Positions 45,405 through 55,727 of a DNA stretch of 64,000 nt are shown here, in pieces. This DNA is from Cliona cf. orientalis (lineage: Eukaryota > Porifera > Demospongiae > Clionaida > Clionaidae), in the NCBI GenBank assembly GCA_963930775.1, contig OZ005696.1:5456001-5520000 (forward strand), read 5' to 3'. Both the position numbers and the translations under genes were made by a program. Under the pieces are notes generated by a model that saw nothing but the letters and a program-made list of their open reading frames with translations, did no database searches and was not told the DNA's origin. Numbering within the stretch: the first letter of the stretch is position 1; the number at the start of each line of letters is the position of its first letter.

Positions 45405-47615
45405 AGGAAACAGCTATGTAACTGACAGTGACAGTCATGCATATCCTATATATAATATAGACCTTTATTATAATATTTTTAGGTATTGAGTTTCGAATTC
45501 TGGTGTATAGATAGTGTGGACATAGCTAGCTGGTTTAAAACTTGTTAACTGTTTTCACATAATAGCTATTATATTATTATAGCTAGCATGTACGTTACTG
45601 AATTTCATAATATTTTAATACGGTATCACAGTCATCCCATAAATTACACTTCTGCAAACGTAACAGCTTGCACCTTTTTTATAGCCTTGCCATGGGACAT
45701 ATTGGAGGGCTGTATACAATGTAATTATAGCTACAATCGGTGGACTGGACTACTGGACTGATATAGAGTTCCATTTAATAGGGTGTTTGGATTCAGTGGA
45801 TTGGAACGGTGGAATGGACTGGACTGGAATGGAATTGAATTATTATGGAACAGTGGAATGATCGAGGACTTATCAGCGCTCTAATAATATTATCTATGGT
45901 CAGCCACACGCATAACTCATGGCTCAAGTCTCGACTGTATTGCAAGCGGCCATGTAAACAATGATAGTTCTGGTCATCTTAGTATGGGGGGCACCTGCAT
46001 ATTATAAATTTAGTCCTTTTTATGAAGGGTTGGTTAGTACGTACATACCAGCACTGTACTTGTTAGCCTATGTAATATTATTTGTAGTAGGGGTGTGGCT
46101 GGTCCAAGCGGTTATCCCTACTAATCTTGTAGTTTTACTACCTTTGGGTGATAATTATATTAAAAGTTGCCATGAAAATATGTTTAGCGCATGCTTATTA
46201 AATTTTTAATCACATGCCTTGAATATTATGTCACTCTCATCCATGTAAATGTGGGTTTGATCGAAAGTTGCTGATCACCCTATACGGCTACATAATAATA
46301 ATGATTAGTATGGAGCTGTATTATTTTTATCACATCTCATTGTGGTGCATGCATTTATACTGTACTAACTTAGCACTTGCTAGCTATAGCGTGCATGGCT
46401 AATGTATTATTATGTTATGCAATCATAATTTATTTTGTTGTGCATTAAGTGTACTATAATATGTGTTATATGAGGTGTTATAATTTTCACAATAATAATT
46501 ATATTTGAGTGATCATGTCTGTGTGTAGTCGTGTTATTATTGATCCTTGTGTAATTATCTATCATAAAACGTACCGTATTTCTTCTAAAAATTCGGCCCT
46601 TCTAATTATTCGGCACCCTTTACCGATCGATTGAATTTAGTCTCTAATTTTTCGGCAAAGGTCGTCATGCGTATATGCTATAAACGGGAATGGAAGGCGC
46701 ACGCAGACAGAATGATGAATATTAACCTCTAAAAATTCGGCGAAGCTAAAGCAATATTATTATTTTCATGCCGAATTTTTAGAAGAAATACGGTAATATC
46801 AACTACTAGGTAAAAAGAGGGATTCAAAACGACACTATAATACTAATTTTGATTTCCGCATGATCCAACTTGTTCCGAGTGAAGCAAGATCCTCTACTAG
46901 TACGTACTCGGACTCGGCCGAGATCGTATGGCTTCAATGACCACTTTTCGCTTGCCCTCTAAAATTTCATTCTTGCTCGCCATGGTGAATCAAGCTCCAT
47001 CGCCAGCTCTAAAGATTTTAAACATGGTCAGCTACATTCATGAAGAACCATGGTAGTCACAGATCCACAATTTTTCCGATTTCATTCAAAGGACCATAAC
47101 TTGAATGGTACGTTGACTTTAAAACCTCGACCTTCTTCGTACAATTCGATACTGATTTCTTTTTAGTAGCAGTAAACGTGTCAAACATGGATTTCTATCT
47201 TGTGAAACTCTCACAGAATGTACGTGGCTAGAGCACTGCTGAACTGAATCACCCCCAAAAGTCTTTTTCACAACGTTCAAAATGATAGTCTTCTCTCAGT
47301 TGGAGACCTCTGGGTCGTTTGCTTGCATCAGCGATATTAGACCTTGTGGGCTACCTGTTCACTAACTCTTAGCTTCAATGCTGTCACCAGCATCTTTCAG
47401 TTGAAACTTTTGTAATCCCAGTACTTAACTCTGGAAGGTCGTAAAATGCTTAACAAAGCAACATCTTCAATCCCTATCCTGAAGGATTGTAATGAGAAGG
47501 CAGTTAATTCACAATGATACTGAAAGGCCACTCTCTTAAATAATTTCTTTTCATCTTGCTTTAACGATGCCTATATCCACCTATTAATATGATTACAACC
47601 AACTGAGCCAAGGAG
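45405..47615. other. noncoding stretch downstream of gene 2
   Basis: No supported gene. GGACTGGACT-rich sequence at 45735-45850 resembles the inverted-repeat ends elsewhere in the window. A hydrophobic open frame at 45961-46209 lacks splice or homology support. One MITE lies at 46574-46793. Confidence 0.4.
46574..46793. mobile_element. MITE with CCGTATTTCTTCTAAAAATT ends
   Basis: Perfect inverted ends of about 24 bp start CCGTATTTCTTC and run into AAAAATTCGGC. TA lies at 46572-46573 and 46794-46795, as expected for Tc1/mariner-type elements. The 220-bp body has further internal AATTCGGC copies and no open frame. Confidence 0.75.
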
Positions 47616-47619
47616 ACCA

Positions 47620-48280
47620 ATATTCCTGCCCTGAGGAGCTTCTGTGCGCAGAAGATGAGATTCTGGAAATGCTCTTGTCAATAGGCACAACCAAGTCGAG
47701 TGGGCCAGACGGCATATCAGGTACTATAATATAATAATATTATGCTGAAACGTACAGCTACCAGCATTGCTCCTGGAATTATAAACATGTCAATTCGTTC
47801 GGGAAATTCCCTATACTGCCTGGAAAACATTGTCTGTTGTTCCAACATGGGCATAGACACAGTTTATAATGTGGGGGGGGGGGGGGGGCTTGNNNNNNNN
47901 NNNNNNNNNNNNNNNNNNNNNNNNNNNNNNNNNNNNNNNNNNNNNNNNNNNNNNNNNNNNNNNNNNNNNNNNNNNNNNNNNNNNNNNNNNNNNNNNNNNN
48001 NNNNNNNNNNNNNNNNNNNNNNNNNNNNNNNNNNNNNNNNNNNNNNNNNNNNNNNNNNNNNNNNNNNNNNNNNNNNNNNNNNNNNNNNNNNNAGCAGCTG
48101 ATACCACTATTAAAGAAGCATGCAATAGCAACATTCTTGCTCTACTCGAACGTTTAATTAAATGCACTATTGACAGGTACATGTTTCACTCAATGACAAT
48201 GCTCGGTGGCCTGCATGCTCTCAGGCCTCTCAAAACACACGCTGCTTTGCGCTGTTTATTCGAGAATGTACTAGTCTGAA
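47620..48280 (+). pseudogene. LINE reverse transcriptase remnant around a gap
   Basis: Two pieces in different frames, before the assembly gap, read as the start of a non-LTR reverse transcriptase: EILEMLLSIGTTKSSGPDGI, then MLKRTATSIAPGIIN and SIRSGN. GPDGI and the following IAP...SIRSG are typical of Jockey/CR1-type elements. Frames break every 60-100 bases, so it is dead. Sequence after the gap (NILALLERLIKCTIDRYMF) may be the next block, but this is weak. Confidence 0.55.
47893..48092. other. assembly gap (200 N)
   Basis: Exactly 200 N follow a poly-G tract. The round number suggests a gap of unknown true size, so the distance between gene 2 and the kinase exons at 50913 is not reliable, and exons may be missing. 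Confidence 0.98.
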
Positions 48281-49041
48281 TCTAAAAATAAGGGTAGCTA
48301 TGACATTCTTCCTGCAGGTTTTTAAGAAAGGATGGCTCGAAGGATTGTGAGTTAATTTTACATGTATACATGAATGACATTGTATAGTGCATGTATATGT
48401 ACATGAAGGTTCAGTAGTTTAACTTCTACCAAATCTAAACCTAAGGGATAACCATCCCATTGCCGGCTAGAGGTTGGTTCACTGCATAAACATTCAACTT
48501 GTCTAAGTGTATAACATACATGCATGACGTGATTCCTAAATATCAGCCAAATTAGCCAGTTTCTACTGTACATACTTCACTTTCATTGATTACTAGTTTC
48601 TGGAGTAGCCATATTACAACTGTTTCCTACGTAGCTGCACATGTCAACCTGCTTTTGAGACATAGCTGCTGGTAATATCCATGGGTACAAGATTTTGTAA
48701 GCTTCTGCTTGGAATCCCTGTACATGTACTATAGAAGTTTGAATTTAAATTTAGTAGCGGTTCCTGCCTTGTATACTCACAGTGTTGTAAAGTTTAATGT
48801 GCGTAATTATGGTTTTGGTCATATAAGGATTATCAAGTGTGCTTAATATACTGTGTGATTATAATTATATACTTCTGAATCACTTCAATTTTTATACTTG
48901 TAATATGAATGTGTGTCAAATAAGTTCATTTTTTAACTCTCTCTCTTGTCATTGGACATGTATTCACTGCATGCAGCTCAAAAATATCAAAATCAGAATG
49001 TTGATGATCATCAAAGGTATAATAATATTATGTACTATTAT

Positions 49042-49374
49042 CAAGAGTATATAAGAGGAGGGAGAGAGAGTATCCTACTTCCTATTGCTGTGTGCAAACA
49101 CCCTTTGCCAAGTACAGAGGTCAAGTTACACTATCTTACGCACAAACTTACCACAAACGTCTGGCATATAACCACGCGCTTGTACTTGCATGCATGATAG
49201 TGGTCTAGTGAGCAATGATAAGGACTAAAATACTATGGGTGGTCATGCACCTGTACTAGTTTGTGGTAACCTTTATGTAGTGCTGACCACATTGACCTCT
49301 GTACTTGGCAAAGGATGTTTGCACACAGCAATAGGAAGTAGGACACTCTCTCTCCCTCCTCTTATATACTCTTG
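49042..49374. mobile_element. MITE with 80-bp near-identical ends, 7-bp duplication
   Basis: Ends of about 80 bp start CAAGAGTATATAAGAGGAGG and continue through CTATTGCTGTGTGCAAAC; they differ at very few bases. The flanks CTATTAT (49035-49041 and 49375-49381) are identical. The 7-bp duplication equals that of the two-gene transposon at 37699, but the end sequences differ beyond CA. Confidence 0.8.
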
Positions 49375-49439
49375 CTATTATATAATTTCGATAACAGCTG
49401 TGAAGCAAATATTATATACATAGGAGATATATATTCACC

Positions 49440-49660
49440 CTAAGGGCCTAATGCTGTAGACCACGATTGTGACTATTGCGCCGGAGGGTTGCGATAGTCG
49501 TCCTGTGTGTGTGTCAGTCTGTTACCAAGCTATTTGCTATACATACCTCATTTACAAGCCCAAAGTGCGGTATTATAACATTACTTAGCTATGCATGGTG
49601 TTCCAAACACATAATTTGTGTGTATTTCGCCGAAAATGCTTTGTTCACCAGTGTAGGCAT
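49440..49660 (+). repeat. dispersed repeat, copy 3 of 3
   Basis: Matches 31095-31300 through GTCTGTTACCA, ATACATACCTCATTT, GTGTTCCAAA, CATAATTTGTG and CGCCGAAAATGCTTTG. Noncoding. Confidence 0.55.
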
Positions 49661-50912
49661 CATATATAATATTAATTTTGCTGATTCTAAGCTTTTTGAC
49701 TGTAGAGGTAGCAGGAGTTACTGTTCTCAGGCATTTTTGAATGTTATCTTCCAAAATTGAAAGAATTTGTTCTGCGCAATTGTGAGCATAAATAATTACA
49801 GCCTACAAAGACAGTAAACTTGCCAGACTCGCGGCACATAATCCATAATAATATATTATGGTTACATACAAAGACAATGGCTTGATGAACTGCTGTGGCG
49901 GACTACACTACTTCTGAATTCCCAACACTGTCAGGTCTGTGCTAAAAATAATTGTTATATTATGCTTACCCTGAGTTTGAGAAGCATTGTATGCCACATA
50001 TATATATTATTATAAATTTTGGATCTCTGTTTCAAATTGAGCAAATTCCCAGTTGAGGGATATGTTTCACATAATATTATGTGCTCACTGCTGATAATCC
50101 CTCCTGCAGCACATCTTTACCAGCGCAGGAAAGAATATGATTGGCGGTTTAAAGTTTATGATTAAAGTGTGTGATTTAGCCAGTACTATTGGGCCTCACA
50201 CAAGTCAATCCCTGGGAATGACAGCATGTCCAGAAGCAATTTAATTACCACATTTTGGAGTGCATGGCATCAGATACCAGGCCTAATATAGCTTGGCGTA
50301 GTATACCTGCATGTGTGGCTAGCAGCAGACAAGCAGTGTTGTGCAAAATTGGCCTCAAACCAATAGGTGTCACTGATGCATGCATGGTGGTTAATAGTAC
50401 ACCCAGGACATGGTGTCAGCTATGAATCTGTAAACCAGCTGACAGCGTGCGGTAGGCTGGCATGCATTCAGCACTGTGATGTGGGGCAATTGACACGGTG
50501 GGTATTGGCCAATAAAAGTGACTTGGTTTGGCTAGGCTGCTATATAGCTCTCCGCAGCCGCTGACTGGGACGTGATGCTCTGTGGAACCGAATCAGTATG
50601 TGCATGGGATAATTATGTATTACAAGACTAGTGCAACAAAATGTAGGTAATAGCAGTTCATGTCTTCCTAGTCTAGGTCTAGAGCAGAGAGAGAGAATCA
50701 CCAGCTGGATTTTTGGCTCGGATATTAATATTAAAAGCAGTGTTTCCACTAATTTTTTCTTAAATTCACAAGTTTTAGCCGTGCATACAATATGGATTTA
50801 CAGACTGCGCAATGCGCGCACGGGTATTATGTGCTCTACAGCACTCTAATTGATTTTCCAATGCATGTGATTGACTCAGAGATCTGTTTTATACACTATT
50901 CACATATTATAG

Positions 50913-53900
50913 CAGGTTTAAGAGTGAAGAAGTTGCAAGCCAACGTAAGTTGTGAGGATACTCAGACATAGTGATGATGTTTAGCTAGTTGTCACGCTTA
51001 TTTTTATCATGCAATAGATTTGATGAAAGGCTTTTCTGTCCAAAGTTCATTCAAACATAACCTTCCACTGAATCTCATCATACCTTCAACAAGGATTACA
51101 TTCGATAATACAATTGGACAAGGTATGGGCGGTGGTATATATGCATGTGATCATAAGCATTGAGTCTGTACACATCAAATGATTGATTCTATATTATATT
51201 TGCTATGTTATAATGTTCTAATCTAATATCCTGAATTATTAAGTTAGGGAAATACTCTAGTGACCACATGTGCATGGTATTCCCCTAGTAACTAGAGATA
51301 CCTTGGATTTGGCCCCTAAGCTTATATTAGAGGCCAAATCCAAGGTCTCTCTATGTAATTGAAAGATCCGAAGGCTTGAGGCTGTAGCATCCTGAGCAAA
51401 GTGAGGGCAGTACTAAGAACAATAACCGTGTTGGCACTGCCTAGCTACATCTAGACTAAGTGTGCTCAGTGTGAGGCCAGACTGTACAAAACGATGGTTA
51501 TATGCAAGTGGGCCAGACATCAGATTGGTTGCTAGGTCAAGTTGCTTAGCAACCTTTAACGTCACCAGTGCACGGGATAGAAGCCAGTTAAATCCCGTGC
51601 ATACTTGTACAATATCGCGGTTATTTCCGCGTCCTCGGCTGCGCCTTGGACTTGGGAAATAACCGCGATATTGTACTCGCATCGGGATTTAACTATAACG
51701 CGAATGCAGTATAGAGGGCCATGCACGTACACAATAAGCTCCCCATACAATATATAGCCCTGTAAATTTACAATGTAGAGGAATTGCTTAGAGGATTTAA
51801 CTGTACATAATATTGGTTAGTGACCTCTGAATAACCAATCAGATAACAGGACAATAATACTCTATTAGTCTGGTTGATAGCCTGCATGCATACATTCCTT
51901 TTCATCATCCTTAGTATAATAATATGTACAATCTGATTTGACTTCAGTCGGTATAGCTGTGATATGCCACAGAAAGTCAGAAACAAGTATACATGCAATA
52001 CATGTGGAAGTGCTGATCTACTATAGCTCGATACAATGCATGCACAAGAAATGTTGTGATTATAGCTGAATGCACTTTTATACCTCCACGTGCATGCAGG
52101 TGAATTTGGTGTGGTGTACAAGGCATATCTTGCCTCAAAGAACCAGGTTACCACTGACATTGTGGCTATAAAGACCCTAAAAGGTATAATAATTATAGTG
52201 CCAGCTGTAACAGTTCATTGTCAGTGTGCATCTGAGATCTATAATATGACTGCATAGGCTGGAGAAGATAGGCCTAGCTATACAGTAACTCTTTGTGGTA
52301 AATCTCCATTGATTTTGAAAATGAAAGAACGGGGTATTTATATACTTATGTCAGTTATAAATCTCACCAAAGTTGATTATTCAACTTATTCCCGGGCTCT
52401 CCCCGTCCTATTTATATTATACATACAATTTTATTAGTGTGAAATTTTGTATTCTTGCAAGGGAGGGGGAGAGATGGGGAGGCTTGTCCATATTGTGTCC
52501 ACATAGCTATACGAGTCCAAAAGAAAGAGAAAGAAATCCAGATTTATGCTGTTAGGCTTTTTTAAGTGCTCTACAGATGGCTCAATCACTAGACAAGACT
52601 GCCAGGTAATGCTACCACTTCTGAATTTCTGACAGTAATAGTGAGTTGGCTGTCATGATCCAGTCATGAACCCGAGGCATCAAAATGTTAGCTGGTAGTC
52701 TTGTCTAGTGATTATGTAATAATAGTATACATATCATGCAGTGACACCCAAAAGATAAAGTAAATTGGGAGGGGGGGTACGTGAAATCTTCACGCCCACT
52801 ACCATGATCACCCCGATTTTTTTGAATGAAACCCTGTTTGGTGATTTCATTACATGTCTCAGTAGACTCCTTGAGCACCTGTTTGAGTATCCATCTTAAA
52901 ACTGGAGAAATACAATTAATGCTCGAGCTCAGGTGGGTGTGTATATAGGGCCATAGCTCAGACGTCAGAATACCTGCATGCAACTAATGCGGGAGGTCAT
53001 GCAATGGGTTCGATTCCCGGTGGATGCATGCCTTGGGATTTTTTTGGCTTACTAATGTAGATGGGATAAAGGATCTGTGGTGTTCCAGTACAGTTTCGGT
53101 GCCATCAGCACAGATCCGTGGTTCTCTATAGTACAGTTTGCTCTGGTACAGTTTGGCTTCCGTTAACACAGACATTAATGAGATAGTTTAAATAATAAGT
53201 TTATTTGAATCAGGATTCTATAACCGAGAAGCAGTGACAAACTTGCTAAAAGAGTGTTCCAGAATGTTCAGCTTTAATCATCCGAATATTTTGTCCTTGT
53301 CTGGAGTTTGTTTGGACGGAGGGCCAGCCCCTTACGTCATCATGCCCCTCATGACCAACGGCAGCCTCCTGAACCACCTCAAGAAGAACAGAGACTCACT
53401 GGTCATCTCCGGTGAGAACACTGGTGGTAGCGAAAATGATAGTGTTGATGTAAGTGGTAGCTTATTATGTACACAATGTCTCAGCCACTATAACCAAATC
53501 AATCAGTTAATATAATTATACAGGTTTGCAAGCAACTGATGGATATGTGTCTTCAAATTGCTAGGGGAATGGAGTACTTAGTAAAGATGAAAATGGTGCA
53601 CAGGGATCTGGCAGCAAGAAATTGCATGTAAACTTTGACAGCTTGAGTGTTCATTGATAACTTCAAATCACTGAAATTAATGCACACATTTTTTTATAAT
53701 TATAATGCACTAGGATTGATGCACACTATGTTATTAAGGTTGCTGATTTTGGACTTGCTGAAAGTGTTGGAGCAAAAGATTACTTCCGCCAAGATAAGTC
53801 AGATGTCATCAGGCTGCCGATGAAGTGGATGGCTCCCGAGAGCTTTCAAGATTACATCTTCACTGAGAAAACTGATGTGGTAAATATAGCATTGCTTTAG

Positions 53901-54326
53901 TCTAAGAGTAGATATATGCATTAATAAGTTTGACACAGTGGGCCTATGGTGTGACCTGCTGGGAGATCTTCACTGGAGGGAAAGTTCCCTATCCCAGTAT
54001 TAACATAATTGATCTTCCCAGACTGCTGGTTGACGGCGAGCGACTACAGAAACCAATGAATGATGCTTGCAATGATGAAATGTGAGAGCCTTAGCACTGT
54101 CTTGAATGTACTGAATGTAAATGAAAGCTAGTGGACATTCATAGTACAATTATTGTCATTAATTTTTAGGTACACACTGATGCTGCAGTGCTGGCAGTTT
54201 GAAGCAAAAAACCGACCAACATTCTCTCACCTTGTGAGCTCACTGTCTCAGTCCCTGGAGGCCATGGCTGATTACATGGAAATCAACGGAACGGCAATTC
54301 CAAATAGCAATCCGAAGAAAAACTGA
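50913..54326 (+). CDS. Eph-like tyrosine kinase domain, second copy, 5' end not found
   Basis: The exons 50913-50944, 51018-51122, 52100-52183, 53214-53449, 53524-53627, 53714-53879, 53939-54081 and 54170-54326 (TGA) join without a break. They match gene 1 exon for exon with the same phases. All kinase hallmarks are present: [33 protein letters not shown], activation-loop [24 protein letters not shown] and [12 protein letters not shown]. It ends NPKKN shortly after the kinase, with no SAM domain. The first exon starts in phase 2, so upstream exons are needed. No membrane exon is seen back to 45404, where the kinase-less receptor gene 2 ends, though a 200-N gap lies between. Either the exons are lost in the gap, or gene 2 splices to it by an unseen donor, or it is an orphan kinase left by rearrangement. 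Confidence 0.8.
51585..51693. repeat. GC-centred foldback, second copy
   Basis: AGTTAAATCCCG and TACAATATCGCGGTTATTTCC pair with their inverses around a CGTCCTCGGCTGCGCC centre, as in the foldback at 22339-22453. Confidence 0.7.
52385..52710. repeat. decayed copy of the snapback element
   Basis: CCGGGCTCTCCCCGTCCT, TTGTGTCCACATAGCTATACGA, GAGTCCAAAAGAAAGAGAAAG and GTGCTCTACAGATGGCTC match the element at 36484-37027 with many changes. It lies in a kinase intron between 52183 and 53214. Confidence 0.65.
52946..53032 (+). repeat. tRNA-like (possible SINE head)
   Basis: A TAGCTCAGACG stretch like a pol III A box is followed about 50 bp later by GGGTTCGATTCCCGG, a good B box. The acceptor arms do not pair, so it is not a functional tRNA. 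A tRNA-derived SINE head or a tRNA pseudogene is possible. Confidence 0.35.
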
Positions 54327-55468
54327 GCCAAACTTGATCTGTATCATCTTGGAAGGTGTCCAATAAAATAATAATTGTTGGAAACTGTTCGCGTTTATTG
54401 TAATTAGTAGTGTTAGCTACATGTAATGTACCTAGAGACCTTTCTATTATAGTGTTCTAGAAGCTTCTCTCTGATTTGTGCAATGTTAATTAATAAGTTG
54501 ATTAGGGTATTATGGTGACGCTGTTTGTGTGTGAATGTTATGTGTGATGGTGTTTGTGAACAGTTTATGTAAGACGAGTCGTAGAATGCTCTGGAACTCT
54601 GTTTCTGTTTCTATTTGACTATAATAATATTATACTCTATTTCTATAATAACGCTGAATGATATGGGCCCAGAGAACTCCTAAACCAAGGAGCTAGAGTA
54701 GTGTAGTCAGAACAGAACTCATCCGAAAAAGGTGGAACAACGAGCAATGCAAAGTATCATAGTGAGGGCCCGGGAAAAGAGAGCCTGGTAATGACTGTAT
54801 GGGCATGTGAACCCTTACCAACAAAACATGATAAGTGAGTTTTCAACAAAATGGCCTTTAGAGGGGATAAAAATCAACATTTGAGTGATTCACCTCATTT
54901 AATTATAAATCTCCTAGACACCATCACTAGCTGATGGTAGCGAGTCCAAAGGATAACTATAACCCGCAAAAATGCGTCGCTTGTTTTTACGCGTTATACT
55001 CTATCTAAACGCGGCACCATAAAATGACATTACAAATTTTCACGCCCACAAGCCAATTCTCGACCGTTTTCCATGCTTCATACGTCAATCGGCAGCTCTT
55101 TTGCTGTACTTTCTGGATTTGATAGTAAGGAACATCAATACATAATTTTTCTGGCACGTATTTCTGCGGTTTCTGCCTAGGTTTGTGAGTATTCATTACC
55201 TCCAAAACTTTTAGTGGTCCTTACCGTGACATATAGGTTTTTTCTAGTGCTGATTTCAATAATATGCATCATTGCAAGTCATTGATGGCCTACTTTTTTG
55301 TGGAATATACTTTTTAGGTAATTTCATTCAGATTTAGTGATATAGAAATAGTTATAGCTTGGTATTGTGGAAAGAAACTCACTCTGCTGGGCTCTAAAGA
55401 TAGTTAATATACAGAGGCCCCAGGTTCAGCAGTAACCTAAAGCAGTATTGAAGTCCCACTATCATGCT
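54327..55468. other. noncoding spacer before the Mutator-like element
   Basis: Polyadenylation-type CCAATAAAATAA lies at about 54359-54371, 35 bases after the kinase stop codon, and may end that transcript. The rest has no recognised exon. Confidence 0.45.
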
Positions 55469-55727
55469 ATTTGCAAGGGGTGTTTGTAATCGCTGGACTG
55501 GATCGATGGACTGGATCACTGGACTGGACTACTGGACAGCCTAATTATTGTACTTTTTGGCCGATTGCCCTTTACCCTACAACTCGACACGTGTAGATAT
55601 TATTAGCGCATGCGCACTAACGGCACCTGTACTGCATGCACTGTACGTACAGCGTCGAACACGTGGTGGCTCAGCGGCAAGAAAAAGAAAGAGCTGAGAA
55701 ATACCCAGGGTATAACTCTTCATAAGG

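Larger units (their letters stand above)
48281..50912. other. noncoding region upstream of the orphan kinase
   Basis: No membrane or ectodomain exon for the kinase at 50913 was recognised. The region holds the MITE at 49042-49374 and a copy of a dispersed repeat at 49440-49660. The rest is AT-rich. Confidence 0.45.

Noticed and set aside
45961..46209. Hydrophobic 82-residue open frame, possible small membrane protein
   Set aside because: It lies in AT-rich spacer, has no splice partners or recognised family, and such hydrophobic frames arise easily from TT/TA-rich DNA.
46970..47010. Minus-strand start reading MASKNEILEGKRKVVIEA
   Set aside because: The frame closes after about 29 codons and no downstream exon was found; perhaps a fragment of a transposon protein but not supportable.
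47742..48279. Open frames that read through the run of N
   Set aside because: The frame is open only because N has no stop codons; sequence on both sides looks like a broken LINE.
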